From: Bacteroidota bacterium
GTDB taxonomy: Bacteria > Bacteroidota > Bacteroidia > B-17B0 > Aurantibacillaceae
Direction of reading: 5' to 3'
Assembly: GCA_018267475.1 (NCBI GenBank)
Contig: JAFDYI010000017.1
Coordinates: 1 to 64,000 of the forward strand
Length of the DNA stretch: 64,000 nucleotides
Numbering within the stretch: the first letter of the stretch is position 1; every line of letters begins with the position of its first letter. The translations under genes and the position numbers were made by a program. Positions 49,845 through 57,364 of the stretch are shown here, in pieces. The notes under the pieces were generated by a model, which worked only from the letters and a program-made list of their open reading frames with translations, was not told where the DNA came from and did no database searches.

Positions 49845-49894
49845 ACGATTCAATGTGAATTTATGAAATACTGCCTTTATAGCTTGAATCCACC

Positions 49895-50338
49895 CTATTT
49901 TAAAGGCTGCTTTCTTACTAAAGCCGCATTGCCGCGTATCTGAGCATTCCAGTTGTTATTAAAAATACGAGGCAAGTACCTCCTGTACAAATACATGCGG
50001 GCATTGGTGTGTACGTTTTCTTCGCCTTCTTTGCTTACAGCATGAAATTCGTAGATGTTTACATTAGGATGTTCATCCATAAAATATCGAATAATTTCGG
50101 AGATGGTATTCATTACGGTGTAAACCTCGCCGCGGTTGGTAACAATATATTCTTCGCCGTCAAACTCATCGTTAATAACCCCGAAAACAATGGTAGCATG
50201 TAGAATGTTATCTTGCTTTCTGCCAAAGCGCACCTCGTAGCGCAAACCGCTATCGGTATTAAAATAAAAGATCCCCGCCGATTTTATAGCCGGAAACTCA
50301 ATATCATAACAGCGATTACCGAATTTATCAATAAACAT
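49895..50338 (-). CDS. Uncharacterised 147-residue protein
   Basis: I do not recognise a family with confidence. The protein is soluble, of alpha/beta appearance (YDIEFPAIKSAGIFYFNTDSG, YEVRFGRKQDNILHATIVFGV, VYTVMNTISEIIRYFMDEHPNVNIYEFHAVS) and ends in a basic RMYLYRRYLPRIF segment. It shares a 33-bp divergent promoter region with purM, where both -7 elements lie in one palindrome. Confidence 0.65.
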   Translation of the reverse strand: MFIDKFGNRCYDIEFPAIKSAGIFYFNTDSGLRYEVRFGRKQDNILHATIVFGVINDEFDGEEYIVTNRGEVYTVMNTISEIIRYFMDEHPNVNIYEFHAVSKEGEENVHTNARMYLYRRYLPRIFNNNWNAQIRGNAALVRKQPLK

Positions 50339-50350
50339 AAAATATCGATG

Positions 50351-50367
50351 TAAAAGTAATACTTTTG
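50351..50367. promoter_or_regulatory. Back-to-back divergent -7 elements in one palindrome (gene 49895-50338 and purM)
   Basis: The palindrome AAAAGTA-A-TACTTTT spans 50352-50366. It yields TACTTTTG on the plus strand (50360-50367), 4 nt before the purM ATG, and TACTTTTA on the minus strand (50351-50358), 12 nt before the opposite ATG. Confidence 0.6.
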
Positions 50368-50371
50368 TGCC

Positions 50372-51571
50372 ATGAGCGATAAATATAATTTACGCGGCGT
50401 TTCGGCCGGAAAAGAAGAGGTACACCAAGCTATTGCCCACCTTGATAAAGGCTTGTTTCCAAAGGCTTTTTGTAAGATATTGCCTGATATAGCGGCACAA
50501 GATGCCCACTACTGCAACATTATGCATGCGGATACGGCAGGCTCCAAGCCCAGTCTGGCCTATGTATATTGGAAAGAAACCGGCGACTCCTCTGTATGGA
50601 AAAACATTGTGCAAGATGCGCTCATTATGAATATAGACGACCTTATTTGTGTGGGGGCTACTGATAATATCGTGGTATCTTCTACCATTGGGCGCAATAA
50701 AAATTTAATTACGGGCGATGTAATTGCACATCTTATACAGGGTACGAACGAATATATAAACGAACTAAATAAACTGGGAGTAGGCATCACCCTTGCCGGA
50801 GGCGAAACAGCCGATGTAGGTGATATTGTGCGCACGCTTGACGTGGGATTTACCGCTTTTGTGCGTATGAAAAAAACCGATGTGATTGATAACGCCCGCA
50901 TCGAAGCCGGTGATGTAGTAGTGGGCTTATCCTCTTTTGGGCAAGCTACCTACGAAAAAGAATATAATGCCGGCATGGGCAGCAACGGACTAACCTCTGC
51001 CCGTCACGATGTTTTTTCTAAATATGTAGCTCAAAAATATCCCCAATCGTATGACGCCCAGTTGCCTCAAGAAGTGGTTTACACCGGAAGTCTAAAACCC
51101 ACTGATAAAATTTTAATTGAGCATACGGGTGTAAACGGCATACATATAAAACAAGAAATAGATGCCGCAAAACTAGTGCTTTCACCTACGCGTACCTACG
51201 CACCGGTAGTAAAAAAAGTGCTCTCCGAACTAAAAAAAGAGATACACGGTATGGTGCATTGCAGCGGCGGTGCCCAAAGTAAGGTGCTTCATTACGTAGA
51301 AAATGTACACATTATTAAAGATAATTTGTTTGCTACACCCCCTCTTTTTAAGTTGATACAAGAACAATCAAAAACAGATTGGCAAGAAATGTACAAGGTG
51401 TTTAATATGGGGCATCGTTTAGAGTTTTATGTACCGCAGCAAGTAGCAAACCGCATTATAGCCATAGCACACAGCTTTAATATAGAAGCGCAAATTATAG
51501 GTAGGGTAGAATCATCAGCCAAAAAACAAGTTACGGTAGTAACGGACAAAGGTACTTTTATGTACTATTAA
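50372..51571 (+). CDS. purM: Phosphoribosylformylglycinamidine cyclo-ligase (AIR synthetase)
   Basis: This 399-residue PurM-type enzyme of purine synthesis closes the imidazole ring with ATP. Its features are IMNIDDLICVGATDNIVVSSTIGRN, GVGITLAGGETADVGD, DVVVGLSSFGQATYEKEYNAGMGSNGLTSARHDVF and MVHCSGGAQSKVLHYV near 290-305. It is longer than the E. coli enzyme, as is common for the Bacteroidota form. The promoter ends 4 nt before the ATG, implying a leaderless mRNA. Confidence 0.88.
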   Translation: MSDKYNLRGVSAGKEEVHQAIAHLDKGLFPKAFCKILPDIAAQDAHYCNIMHADTAGSKPSLAYVYWKETGDSSVWKNIVQDALIMNIDDLICVGATDNIVVSSTIGRNKNLITGDVIAHLIQGTNEYINELNKLGVGITLAGGETADVGDIVRTLDVGFTAFVRMKKTDVIDNARIEAGDVVVGLSSFGQATYEKEYNAGMGSNGLTSARHDVFSKYVAQKYPQSYDAQLPQEVVYTGSLKPTDKILIEHTGVNGIHIKQEIDAAKLVLSPTRTYAPVVKKVLSELKKEIHGMVHCSGGAQSKVLHYVENVHIIKDNLFATPPLFKLIQEQSKTDWQEMYKVFNMGHRLEFYVPQQVANRIIAIAHSFNIEAQIIGRVESSAKKQVTVVTDKGTFMYY

Positions 51572-51639
51572 TGGCTTCTGCATTTTTTATCTTGATGCTT
51601 CGACAGGTTCCGCATCTGTTAAATAAAAATGGCCGAAAA

Positions 51640-51864
51640 TTAGTTAGAGAGGGTATCTTTTTTCTCGGGCATTGGGATTGCGCAAGCTGAAGTACCACAA
51701 CAACCTATGTTTCCTAAAGCTTGTACTAAAAAAAACAAAGCTACCCCGCCCGCTAAAACATCGCGCATGGAAACCGCCTGATAAGCTACTATAATACCCA
51801 GCAACAGCCTTACTACTCGTACAAAATGCCAATTATATAGCAACGTTTTTTTTATCGTATTCAT
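51640..51864 (-). CDS. YgaP-type DUF2892 membrane protein
   Basis: This 74-residue protein has two membrane helices (VRVVRLLLGIIVAYQAV and GGVALFFLVQALGNIGCCG) and a C-terminal GCCGTSAC cluster of Cys residues. The DUF2892 fold forms the membrane part of YgaP, a rhodanese. Here the rhodanese is a separate gene overlapping its start by 4 bp. A role in sulfane-sulfur handling is likely from this context. Confidence 0.85.
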   Translation of the reverse strand: MNTIKKTLLYNWHFVRVVRLLLGIIVAYQAVSMRDVLAGGVALFFLVQALGNIGCCGTSACAIPMPEKKDTLSN

Positions 51865-52178
51865 GATTCGTATTTTTGTAGGCTAAACCAGCTGCCCCCG
51901 TTATACACTTGCGTATAGCCTTGTGCTTTTAGGCTCACCTTAGCTGATGCGCTGCGCATACCTGAGGCACAGCAAGTAATAATTACCTGTTCTTTATTCT
52001 TTACTTTTTTTGATACTTCCGCAAGTTGGTTGAGCGGGATATTTATAGAGTTATTTAGATGCCCGCCTGCGTATTCTCCTTTAGTGCGTACATCAATAAT
52101 AACAGCGCCCTTTTCTATCAATTCACCCCAATTTACTTTCGGGCCTATACCTAAAATGTTTTTTAAAATTTGTAGCAT
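51861..52178 (-). CDS. Rhodanese-like protein (upstream partner of the DUF2892 gene)
   Basis: This 105-residue single-domain rhodanese has VIIDVRTKGEYAGGHLNNSINIPL followed by the active-site loop TCCASGMRSASA, where the Cys in CASGMR would carry persulfide. It lies between another rhodanese (16-bp gap) and the DUF2892 membrane protein, so the three probably work together on reactive sulfur species. Confidence 0.92.
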   Translation of the reverse strand: MLQILKNILGIGPKVNWGELIEKGAVIIDVRTKGEYAGGHLNNSINIPLNQLAEVSKKVKNKEQVIITCCASGMRSASAKVSLKAQGYTQVYNGGSWFSLQKYES

Positions 52179-52194
52179 TTTTATTTTTTTTAAA

Positions 52195-52467
52195 TTAGTA
52201 GCATGCGTTTACCTCTATCCACGAGCCTCCATTTTCACAAGCAATACCTTGCTGTTGCAAAAACGACGTAGCTTGCTGACTTCGGTTGCCCGATGCGCAG
52301 CAAAGCACTATATTGTGCATACCCCTAAGTTCTTCTACTCGCGTAGGAAGTTCTTGTAAGGGGATATTGATGCTATTCGCTACATGCCCTCCCCTATACT
52401 CGGCTACGGTTCTTACATCTACTATGGTGGCTTGCCCAGATTTGATGATTTTTTTTATATGCTCCAT
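52195..52467 (-). CDS. Rhodanese-like protein (upstream copy)
   Basis: This 90-residue single-domain rhodanese contains TIVDVRTVAEYRGGHVANSINIPL and the loop LCCASGNRSQQA. It is a diverged paralogue of the neighbouring rhodanese. It follows the DUF6132 gene by 7 bp. Confidence 0.92.
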   Translation of the reverse strand: MEHIKKIIKSGQATIVDVRTVAEYRGGHVANSINIPLQELPTRVEELRGMHNIVLCCASGNRSQQATSFLQQQGIACENGGSWIEVNACY

Positions 52468-52474
52468 TTTTGAT

Positions 52475-52669
52475 TTATTTTTTATTTTTAAAAAGTCCGG
52501 CTAAAAGCATGCCTACAAATGCTCCGTATAAAGAGCTATTAACAGGGCTTGAAGTGATGGCACAAGTGCCCGAGGTACAACCTAAAAAATACCAGTAAGC
52601 CCAGCCCAAAAGGGCGCCTATTACCAGTCCTATGGCTTCTATTTTATATTTTATTATAATGTTTTTCAT
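52475..52669 (-). CDS. DUF6132 family small membrane protein
   Basis: This 64-residue protein has two membrane helices around a Cys-containing loop (WAYWYFLGCTSGTCAIT). It is typical of DUF6132, which in Bacteroidota travels with rhodanese genes. The CTSGTC pair could bind sulfur or metal. It is the first gene of the four-gene run. A weak -7-like CAACTTTG lies at 52704-52711. Confidence 0.85.
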   Translation of the reverse strand: MKNIIIKYKIEAIGLVIGALLGWAYWYFLGCTSGTCAITSSPVNSSLYGAFVGMLLAGLFKNKK

Positions 52670-52760
52670 CCATTCGTTTTAAGAGCACATTTTTTTCACG
52701 GTGCAAAGTTGCAAAAGAAAAAACAGTGATATTGTAACATTTGTTGGATAAGTATTTTAT

Positions 52761-53390
52761 TTACTTTAGTATTAAAAGCTCAATGCTATTACGCCCCAGT
52801 CGTACTATCTTTTTTTCTTCCATAATACGCAATAAACGGCTTATAGCTTCGCGGTGGGCGTGCAGTTCATCAGCAATTTGTTGGTGTGTGATGGATAGTG
52901 TTTGTGTATTCAGCGCTTTAGAACGCTCTTGCAAATAATGCAAGAGTTGCTTATCCATATTTTGAAACGAAATAATATCAATAAGCTGCATAAGCTCTTC
53001 AAAGCGCTGGTTGTAATTGTTACTTATGTAGGCGCGCCACTGTGGGTAACGAAACCAATGCTCGGTTTCCTGTATCGGTATTTGCAGTAGTTCTACAGCA
53101 TCTTCGGCTATTGCTTTTATCATGCTTTTTTTTTCTGCTTGACAACAAACAAGCGACATAGCGCAGGTTTGCCCTGCGTGTAGATGGTATAAAAACACTT
53201 CGTCGCCTTTTTCGTTTTGACGAATAACCCGTACGCTGCCTTTTAGTACAACAGGAATAAAAAAAAATTCATCTCCCGTTTTAATTATAATGTCGTCTTG
53301 CTGAAATAATTTAACACGGGCTTTTTTTTCTATTTCGGCACATAAAACAGCATCACTAAAAAGGTTTTTTATGTAGGGGTTTGCGGGCAT
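52761..53390 (-). CDS. Crp/Fnr-family transcriptional regulator
   Basis: This 209-residue regulator has an N-terminal cyclic-nucleotide-binding-type beta barrel (IIKTGDEFFFIPVVLKGSVRVIRQNEKGDEVFLYHLHAGQTCAMS) and a C-terminal winged helix (LSITHQQIADELHAHREAISRLLRIMEEKKIV). The CC pair near residue 85 could be redox-active, but no Fnr-type iron-sulfur ligand set is visible. It lies upstream of the rhodanese/DUF6132 genes on the same strand and is the likely regulator of that cluster. Confidence 0.92.
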   Translation of the reverse strand: MPANPYIKNLFSDAVLCAEIEKKARVKLFQQDDIIIKTGDEFFFIPVVLKGSVRVIRQNEKGDEVFLYHLHAGQTCAMSLVCCQAEKKSMIKAIAEDAVELLQIPIQETEHWFRYPQWRAYISNNYNQRFEELMQLIDIISFQNMDKQLLHYLQERSKALNTQTLSITHQQIADELHAHREAISRLLRIMEEKKIVRLGRNSIELLILK

Positions 53391-53407
53391 TTTCTTAGTA
53401 CGAAAAG

Positions 53408-53415
53408 TAAAGGTA
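53408..53415 (-). promoter_or_regulatory. TACCTTTA -7-like element for the Crp/Fnr gene
   Basis: This minus-strand TACCTTTA lies 17 nt before the ATG and has one mismatch to TAnnTTTG. Confidence 0.5.
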
Positions 53416-53490
53416 CTTGTTTTGTGATAAAACCGATATGCGCAAATTTAAAAAATTCATTTTCAGTGTATTATAGTTTTTATTTGGAAT

Positions 53491-53518
53491 AAAAAAAGGA
53501 CTGAAATCAATTCAGCCC
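53491..53518 (-). terminator. Intrinsic terminator of tRNA-Ser
   Basis: Read on the minus strand, GGGCTGAA pairs with TTCAGTCC (one G-T pair) across a short loop and is followed by a run of T. It begins 9 nt after the tRNA 3' end. Confidence 0.8.
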
Positions 53519-53527
53519 TTAGAAGTG

Positions 53528-53612
53528 CGGAGAGAGAGGGATTCGAACCCCCGGAGGTTTGACCCTCAACGGTTTTCAAGACCGTCGCAATAGACCACTC
53601 TGCCATCTCTCC
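53528..53612 (-). tRNA. tRNA-Ser (UGA anticodon)
   Basis: This 85-nt class II tRNA has the acceptor stem GGAGAGA/TCTCTCC, discriminator G, anticodon loop CTTGAAA with anticodon TGA, a long variable arm and the T-loop GGTTCGAATCC. The CCA end is not encoded. The -7 element TACTTTTG ends only 5 nt before the mature 5' end. Confidence 0.96.
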
Positions 53613-53617
53613 GGGGG

Positions 53618-53634
53618 CAAAAGTAATACTTTTT
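53618..53634. promoter_or_regulatory. TACTTTTG -7 element of tRNA-Ser inside a palindrome
   Basis: The minus-strand TACTTTTG spans 53618-53625. It is part of the 15-bp palindrome AAAAGTAATACTTTT (53619-53633), identical to the one at 50352-50366. The plus-strand arm reads TACTTTTT and could act as an extra upstream promoter. Confidence 0.55.
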
Positions 53635-53677
53635 TTCAATCTCAAAATCGAATAGCAAAAAATAGTGCGCTTTTTTG

Positions 53678-53685
53678 TACCTTTG
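53678..53685 (+). promoter_or_regulatory. TACCTTTG -7 element for the GWxTD gene, leaderless
   Basis: This exact TAnnTTTG match is 4 nt upstream of ATG 53690. Start codons at 53687 and 53690 are adjacent, and transcription would begin at or within them. Confidence 0.65.
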
Positions 53686-53689
53686 TATG

Positions 53690-55171
53690 ATGAAAAAGAA
53701 TTATTGCCTTTTTGTTTGCGCCGTTTTATATTCTTTTTTTGCGCATAGCAATGTAAAGGCTTATTTTAACTACGCCGTTTTTTATGCCCCGGATAAAGGA
53801 GCTTACGTAGAAACCTATTTGTCCATAGCAGGGCCTTCCGTTTTCTTTAAAAAACAAGCTAACAACGCCTATCAAGGTAAGGTGCATATAGAAATTATTT
53901 TTTCTAAAAATAACAAGATAGCGGCTGCTAACAAATACAACTTATCCAGCCCCGAGAGTAAAGACACGGCTCAAAAACCTAATTTTATTGACGTGCAACG
54001 ATACCCTTTAGATTCGGGTACATACATCGCTGAAATAAAAATAAGCGATGCTAACAGTGCAGAGGCTCCTTTGTCTAGTACGCTAAGTGTTGTTATTGCT
54101 CCGCAAACAAACGACATCAGCTTGTCTGATATTGAATTGGCCGAATCCTGCACCCGCACCGTATCTAAAAACAACACCAGCAAAAGCGGATATGATATAG
54201 TGCCTTACCCTTTTACCTCATACAACGAAAACGCTACCCGACTTATTTTTTACGCAGAAGGATATAATGCCCTAAAAACTTTAGGAGCTGAGGCTAAATT
54301 TTTATATAACTATTACATAGAAGCTGCCGAAACCAAAGAGTCTTTGCATAATTATGCTGAATTTTCTAAACAAACGGCTAAAGACGTAAATCCGCTTATC
54401 GGGCAGTTTGATGTAACGCAATTACCCAGCGGAACCTATAATTTGGTAGTAGAAATTCGCGACAGCAAAAATCAACTACGCGCACAAAGAAAACTAAAAT
54501 TAGTGCGCTTTGCCCCTAAGGGTGTAAAAATTCCTTTAGCCGATTTGAAAACGATAGATACTACCGGAGGCTTTTTAAATCAAGTAAGCAACCCCGACAC
54601 GCTTAGAGATTACATCGCCTGTTTGTGGCCTATTTCTTCTACTTCAGAAAGGCAATGGCAAAGCAACCAAATAAGAAGCAATGATGTAAAAAAAATGCAA
54701 CAGTATATGTATGCTTTTTGGCAAAACAGAAACCCATCAAACCCACAACTGGCTTGGACAACGTATAGAACGGCCGTACTTAGAATAAACAAAATGTATC
54801 GGTGCGGTACGCTGCCGGGCTATATGTCAGACAGAGGGCGCGTGTACTTACAATATGGAGCACCCGATGCAGCCCAACAAGTGGCTACCGAGCCCGACTC
54901 ATACCCTTACGAAATATGGCAATATTATCGTATAAAAGACCCTGCTACCGGACAATTTCAAAGCAACAAAAAATTTGTTTTTATGAATCGCGAGTTAGAC
55001 GGGCACTGCTACCACCTTATACACAGCGACGCGCGAGGTGAGTTGCGCGACGACCGCTGGCAAGTAAAATTAAAACAGCGTAACAATCCTACTTACAATT
55101 TTGATGACAACGCCCCTGCTCAAAGCAGTTATGGAGATTGGGCTAAAGAAATATACAACAACCCACGTTAA
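53690..55171 (+). CDS. GWxTD domain-containing exported protein
   Basis: This exported protein of about 493 residues has a signal peptide (NYCLFVCAVLYSFFAHSNVKA) and beta-sandwich-like stretches through the first 280 residues. The C-terminal GWxTD-type region reads MSDRGRVYLQYGAPDAA, YPYEIWQYYRI and KKFVFMNRELDGHCYHLIHSD. The family is frequent in Bacteroidota and its function is unknown. Met codons at 53687 and 53690 are both possible. The stop overlaps the next gene's ATG (TAATG). Confidence 0.88.
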   Translation: MKKNYCLFVCAVLYSFFAHSNVKAYFNYAVFYAPDKGAYVETYLSIAGPSVFFKKQANNAYQGKVHIEIIFSKNNKIAAANKYNLSSPESKDTAQKPNFIDVQRYPLDSGTYIAEIKISDANSAEAPLSSTLSVVIAPQTNDISLSDIELAESCTRTVSKNNTSKSGYDIVPYPFTSYNENATRLIFYAEGYNALKTLGAEAKFLYNYYIEAAETKESLHNYAEFSKQTAKDVNPLIGQFDVTQLPSGTYNLVVEIRDSKNQLRAQRKLKLVRFAPKGVKIPLADLKTIDTTGGFLNQVSNPDTLRDYIACLWPISSTSERQWQSNQIRSNDVKKMQQYMYAFWQNRNPSNPQLAWTTYRTAVLRINKMYRCGTLPGYMSDRGRVYLQYGAPDAAQQVATEPDSYPYEIWQYYRIKDPATGQFQSNKKFVFMNRELDGHCYHLIHSDARGELRDDRWQVKLKQRNNPTYNFDDNAPAQSSYGDWAKEIYNNPR

Positions 55172-56205
55172 TGAACCCTACCGTAGCAGTTGTTATTTTA
55201 AATTACAACGGAAAAAAACTTCTTCAACAATTTTTACCTACCGTAATCGCTTGTAGCCAAAGCGCTGTTATATATGTGGCCGACAATGCCTCTACCGACG
55301 GCTCGGTTTTGTTTTTGCAAACCAATTTCCCTACGGTACAAATTATTTCTTTGCCAAAAAATTATGGGTTTGCAAAAGGATACAACGAAGCCCTAAAGCA
55401 CATTAAAGCCGATTATTTCGTGCTCTTAAACTCCGATGTAGAAGTAAGCCCGCTGTGGATAGAACCCATTATAAAAGTAATGGAACAAGACGTTTCAATA
55501 GCGGCTGCACAACCTAATATATTAGCGTATCATCAAAAAGACACCTTTGAATACGCCGGTGCGGCCGGCGGTTTTATTGACACGTACGGCTATCCTTTTT
55601 GCAGAGGGCGTATTTTTAATACCTTAGAAAAAGATATACAGCAATACCATCAAACTATTGAAATTTTTTGGGCCACCGGAGCTTGTATGTTTGTACGAGC
55701 CTCTGTATATGAGCAATTGCAAGGATTTGATGATTTTTATTTTGCGCACATGGAAGAAATTGACCTGTGCTGGCGCATAAAAAATATCGGAAAAAAAATA
55801 GTGGCCGTACCCCAATCGTTAGTATATCATGTGGGAGGAGGCACTTTAAACAAGCTGAGCCCCAGAAAAACATTTTTAAATTTTAGAAACAGCCTACTAT
55901 CGCTTACCAAAAATAATGCTCAGGGAGTTTTGTTTTTTAAAATTGTTGTTCGCTTGTTTCTTGATGGAATTGCCGGAATTAAATTTTTATTAGAAGGCAA
56001 CATAAAGCATACATGGGCTATTATACAAGCCCATTTTTCGTACTACAAGCGCTTGCGTACAGTATTGCATCAGCGCCAAATTTTTAAAAACACGTCGCAC
56101 TACAAGCCAAACCATACACAAATATATAAAGGAAGTATAGTGTGGGATTATTTTGTTAAAGGCAAACGATATTTTACGGATATAAAAGAAAAAATTAGCG
56201 GCTAA
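55171..56205 (+). CDS. GT2 glycosyltransferase, rhamnosyltransferase-like
   Basis: This 344-residue GT2 enzyme begins VAVVILNYNGKKLLQQFLPTVI, with VADNASTDGS, the acceptor-site VLLNSDVEVSP and FDDFYFAHMEEIDLCWRIKNIGK. It lacks long membrane segments in the catalytic part. It is translationally coupled to the GWxTD gene upstream and overlaps the convergent glycosyltransferase by 11 bp at the 3' end. Donor and acceptor are unknown. Confidence 0.92.
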   Translation: MNPTVAVVILNYNGKKLLQQFLPTVIACSQSAVIYVADNASTDGSVLFLQTNFPTVQIISLPKNYGFAKGYNEALKHIKADYFVLLNSDVEVSPLWIEPIIKVMEQDVSIAAAQPNILAYHQKDTFEYAGAAGGFIDTYGYPFCRGRIFNTLEKDIQQYHQTIEIFWATGACMFVRASVYEQLQGFDDFYFAHMEEIDLCWRIKNIGKKIVAVPQSLVYHVGGGTLNKLSPRKTFLNFRNSLLSLTKNNAQGVLFFKIVVRLFLDGIAGIKFLLEGNIKHTWAIIQAHFSYYKRLRTVLHQRQIFKNTSHYKPNHTQIYKGSIVWDYFVKGKRYFTDIKEKISG

Positions 56206-57364
56206 GCGGCTGCCATACGCTGTTTTTCACCCCCTTGCAGTAGCGAAAAAAACCAACAACTAAGGCCGCATTCATTAATATAAAATGGTTGAGTGAATGC
56301 AGTAGCGCTATTTTTATGTTCATTTTTTGAAACAATAGAAACAAAACAGGTACAAATAACCCAATAAGTTCTAAAAGAAATATCCAAATAAAAAAAATGT
56401 GTTTACTCAATAAAAATGCGGCACACACAAAGTTTAATAAAAACAAAAAGGGTGTAAACCAGCGCAACACCTTGTGCGAATAATACGCAAAACCCAATGC
56501 CGAAAAAGGGTTTAACATCTTTTTAAAATAAAACAAATTTTGAAAGTTTCCGGTAGCGATGCGTACCTTGCGTTTATATTCCTCATTGGTTTTAGCAAAA
56601 ACATCTTCGTAAGCAAGGGCATCAGCCGCAAATAAAATTTCCTCACCACAACTAAGCACTTGGGCGGCCACAAAAAAATCATCTACCACAAAAGTAGGAG
56701 GCACAGGGTAAAAAGCCGTTTTTTTTATAGCATAGCAGCCCCCTTCTACCCCTATAACCAAACTCCAACAAATGCTTTCGGCATGTTTTAAAAAATTTTC
56801 GTACGAAAAATAATGAAGTTCATTTTGCACACTGGTCTCTTGGTTTAAGGCACGCTTTTGTATGTTTCCGCAAACTATTTTTATGGTTTCTTTTTTTAAT
56901 GGTTTTACAAGCTCTAACAAGGTTTTTTCTGAAAAAAACACATTGGCGTCCGTCATAATAAAAACAGGCTCTGTGGCCTTGTCGCTTAACATGTTGATGA
57001 TATTTATTTTTCCGGTACGCTGGCGGCATTCCAGTAGTTCTATTTGGGGAAACCGAGCTTGCTGCTGTTTAATAAGGGCTACTGTGCCATCAGTACACGC
57101 ATCGGTGCCTATGTACATTTTTATTTTTTTGTTTGGATAAGTAGTATTAAACGTGCTTTCTATTTTTTGTACTATTACTTTTTCTTCGTTGTAGGCTGCA
57201 CAAATAATGGCGATAGGAGGTAGCTCTTCTTCTAAAAAAAAAGAATGATTTTTTTTATTTCTTCGTATTTTTAATAAAAAAAATAAAAAAACAGGGTACA
57301 AAAAATAGCTGTGTAGCATAAAAAACAAAGACAAATAAAAACATATTTTTAGTGCCGCTATCAT
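56195..57364 (-). CDS. Membrane-bound GT2 glycosyltransferase
   Basis: This 389-residue protein has an N-terminal membrane helix, a GT2 catalytic domain (PIAIICAAYNEEKVIVQKIEST, IGTDACTDGTVALIK, IMTDANVFFSEKTLLELVKPL) and three or four C-terminal membrane helices from about residue 285. The architecture is that of processive or polyprenyl-linked glycosyltransferases. It directly abuts the upstream GT4 gene and is probably co-transcribed with it and the LptF/LptG-type permease. Confidence 0.92.
   Translation of the reverse strand: MIAALKICFYLSLFFMLHSYFLYPVFLFFLLKIRRNKKNHSFFLEEELPPIAIICAAYNEEKVIVQKIESTFNTTYPNKKIKMYIGTDACTDGTVALIKQQQARFPQIELLECRQRTGKINIINMLSDKATEPVFIMTDANVFFSEKTLLELVKPLKKETIKIVCGNIQKRALNQETSVQNELHYFSYENFLKHAESICWSLVIGVEGGCYAIKKTAFYPVPPTFVVDDFFVAAQVLSCGEEILFAADALAYEDVFAKTNEEYKRKVRIATGNFQNLFYFKKMLNPFSALGFAYYSHKVLRWFTPFLFLLNFVCAAFLLSKHIFFIWIFLLELIGLFVPVLFLLFQKMNIKIALLHSLNHFILMNAALVVGFFRYCKGVKNSVWQPLSR

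Noticed and set aside
49847-49890. Perfect 7-bp inverted repeat GATTCAA/TTGAATC between convergent genes, as a terminator
   Set aside because: The loop is about 30 nt and no T-run follows. It is too weak to call.
51590-51620. GATGC/GCATC stem after purM as a terminator
   Set aside because: A five-base stem with a 13-nt loop and no T-run is not convincing.
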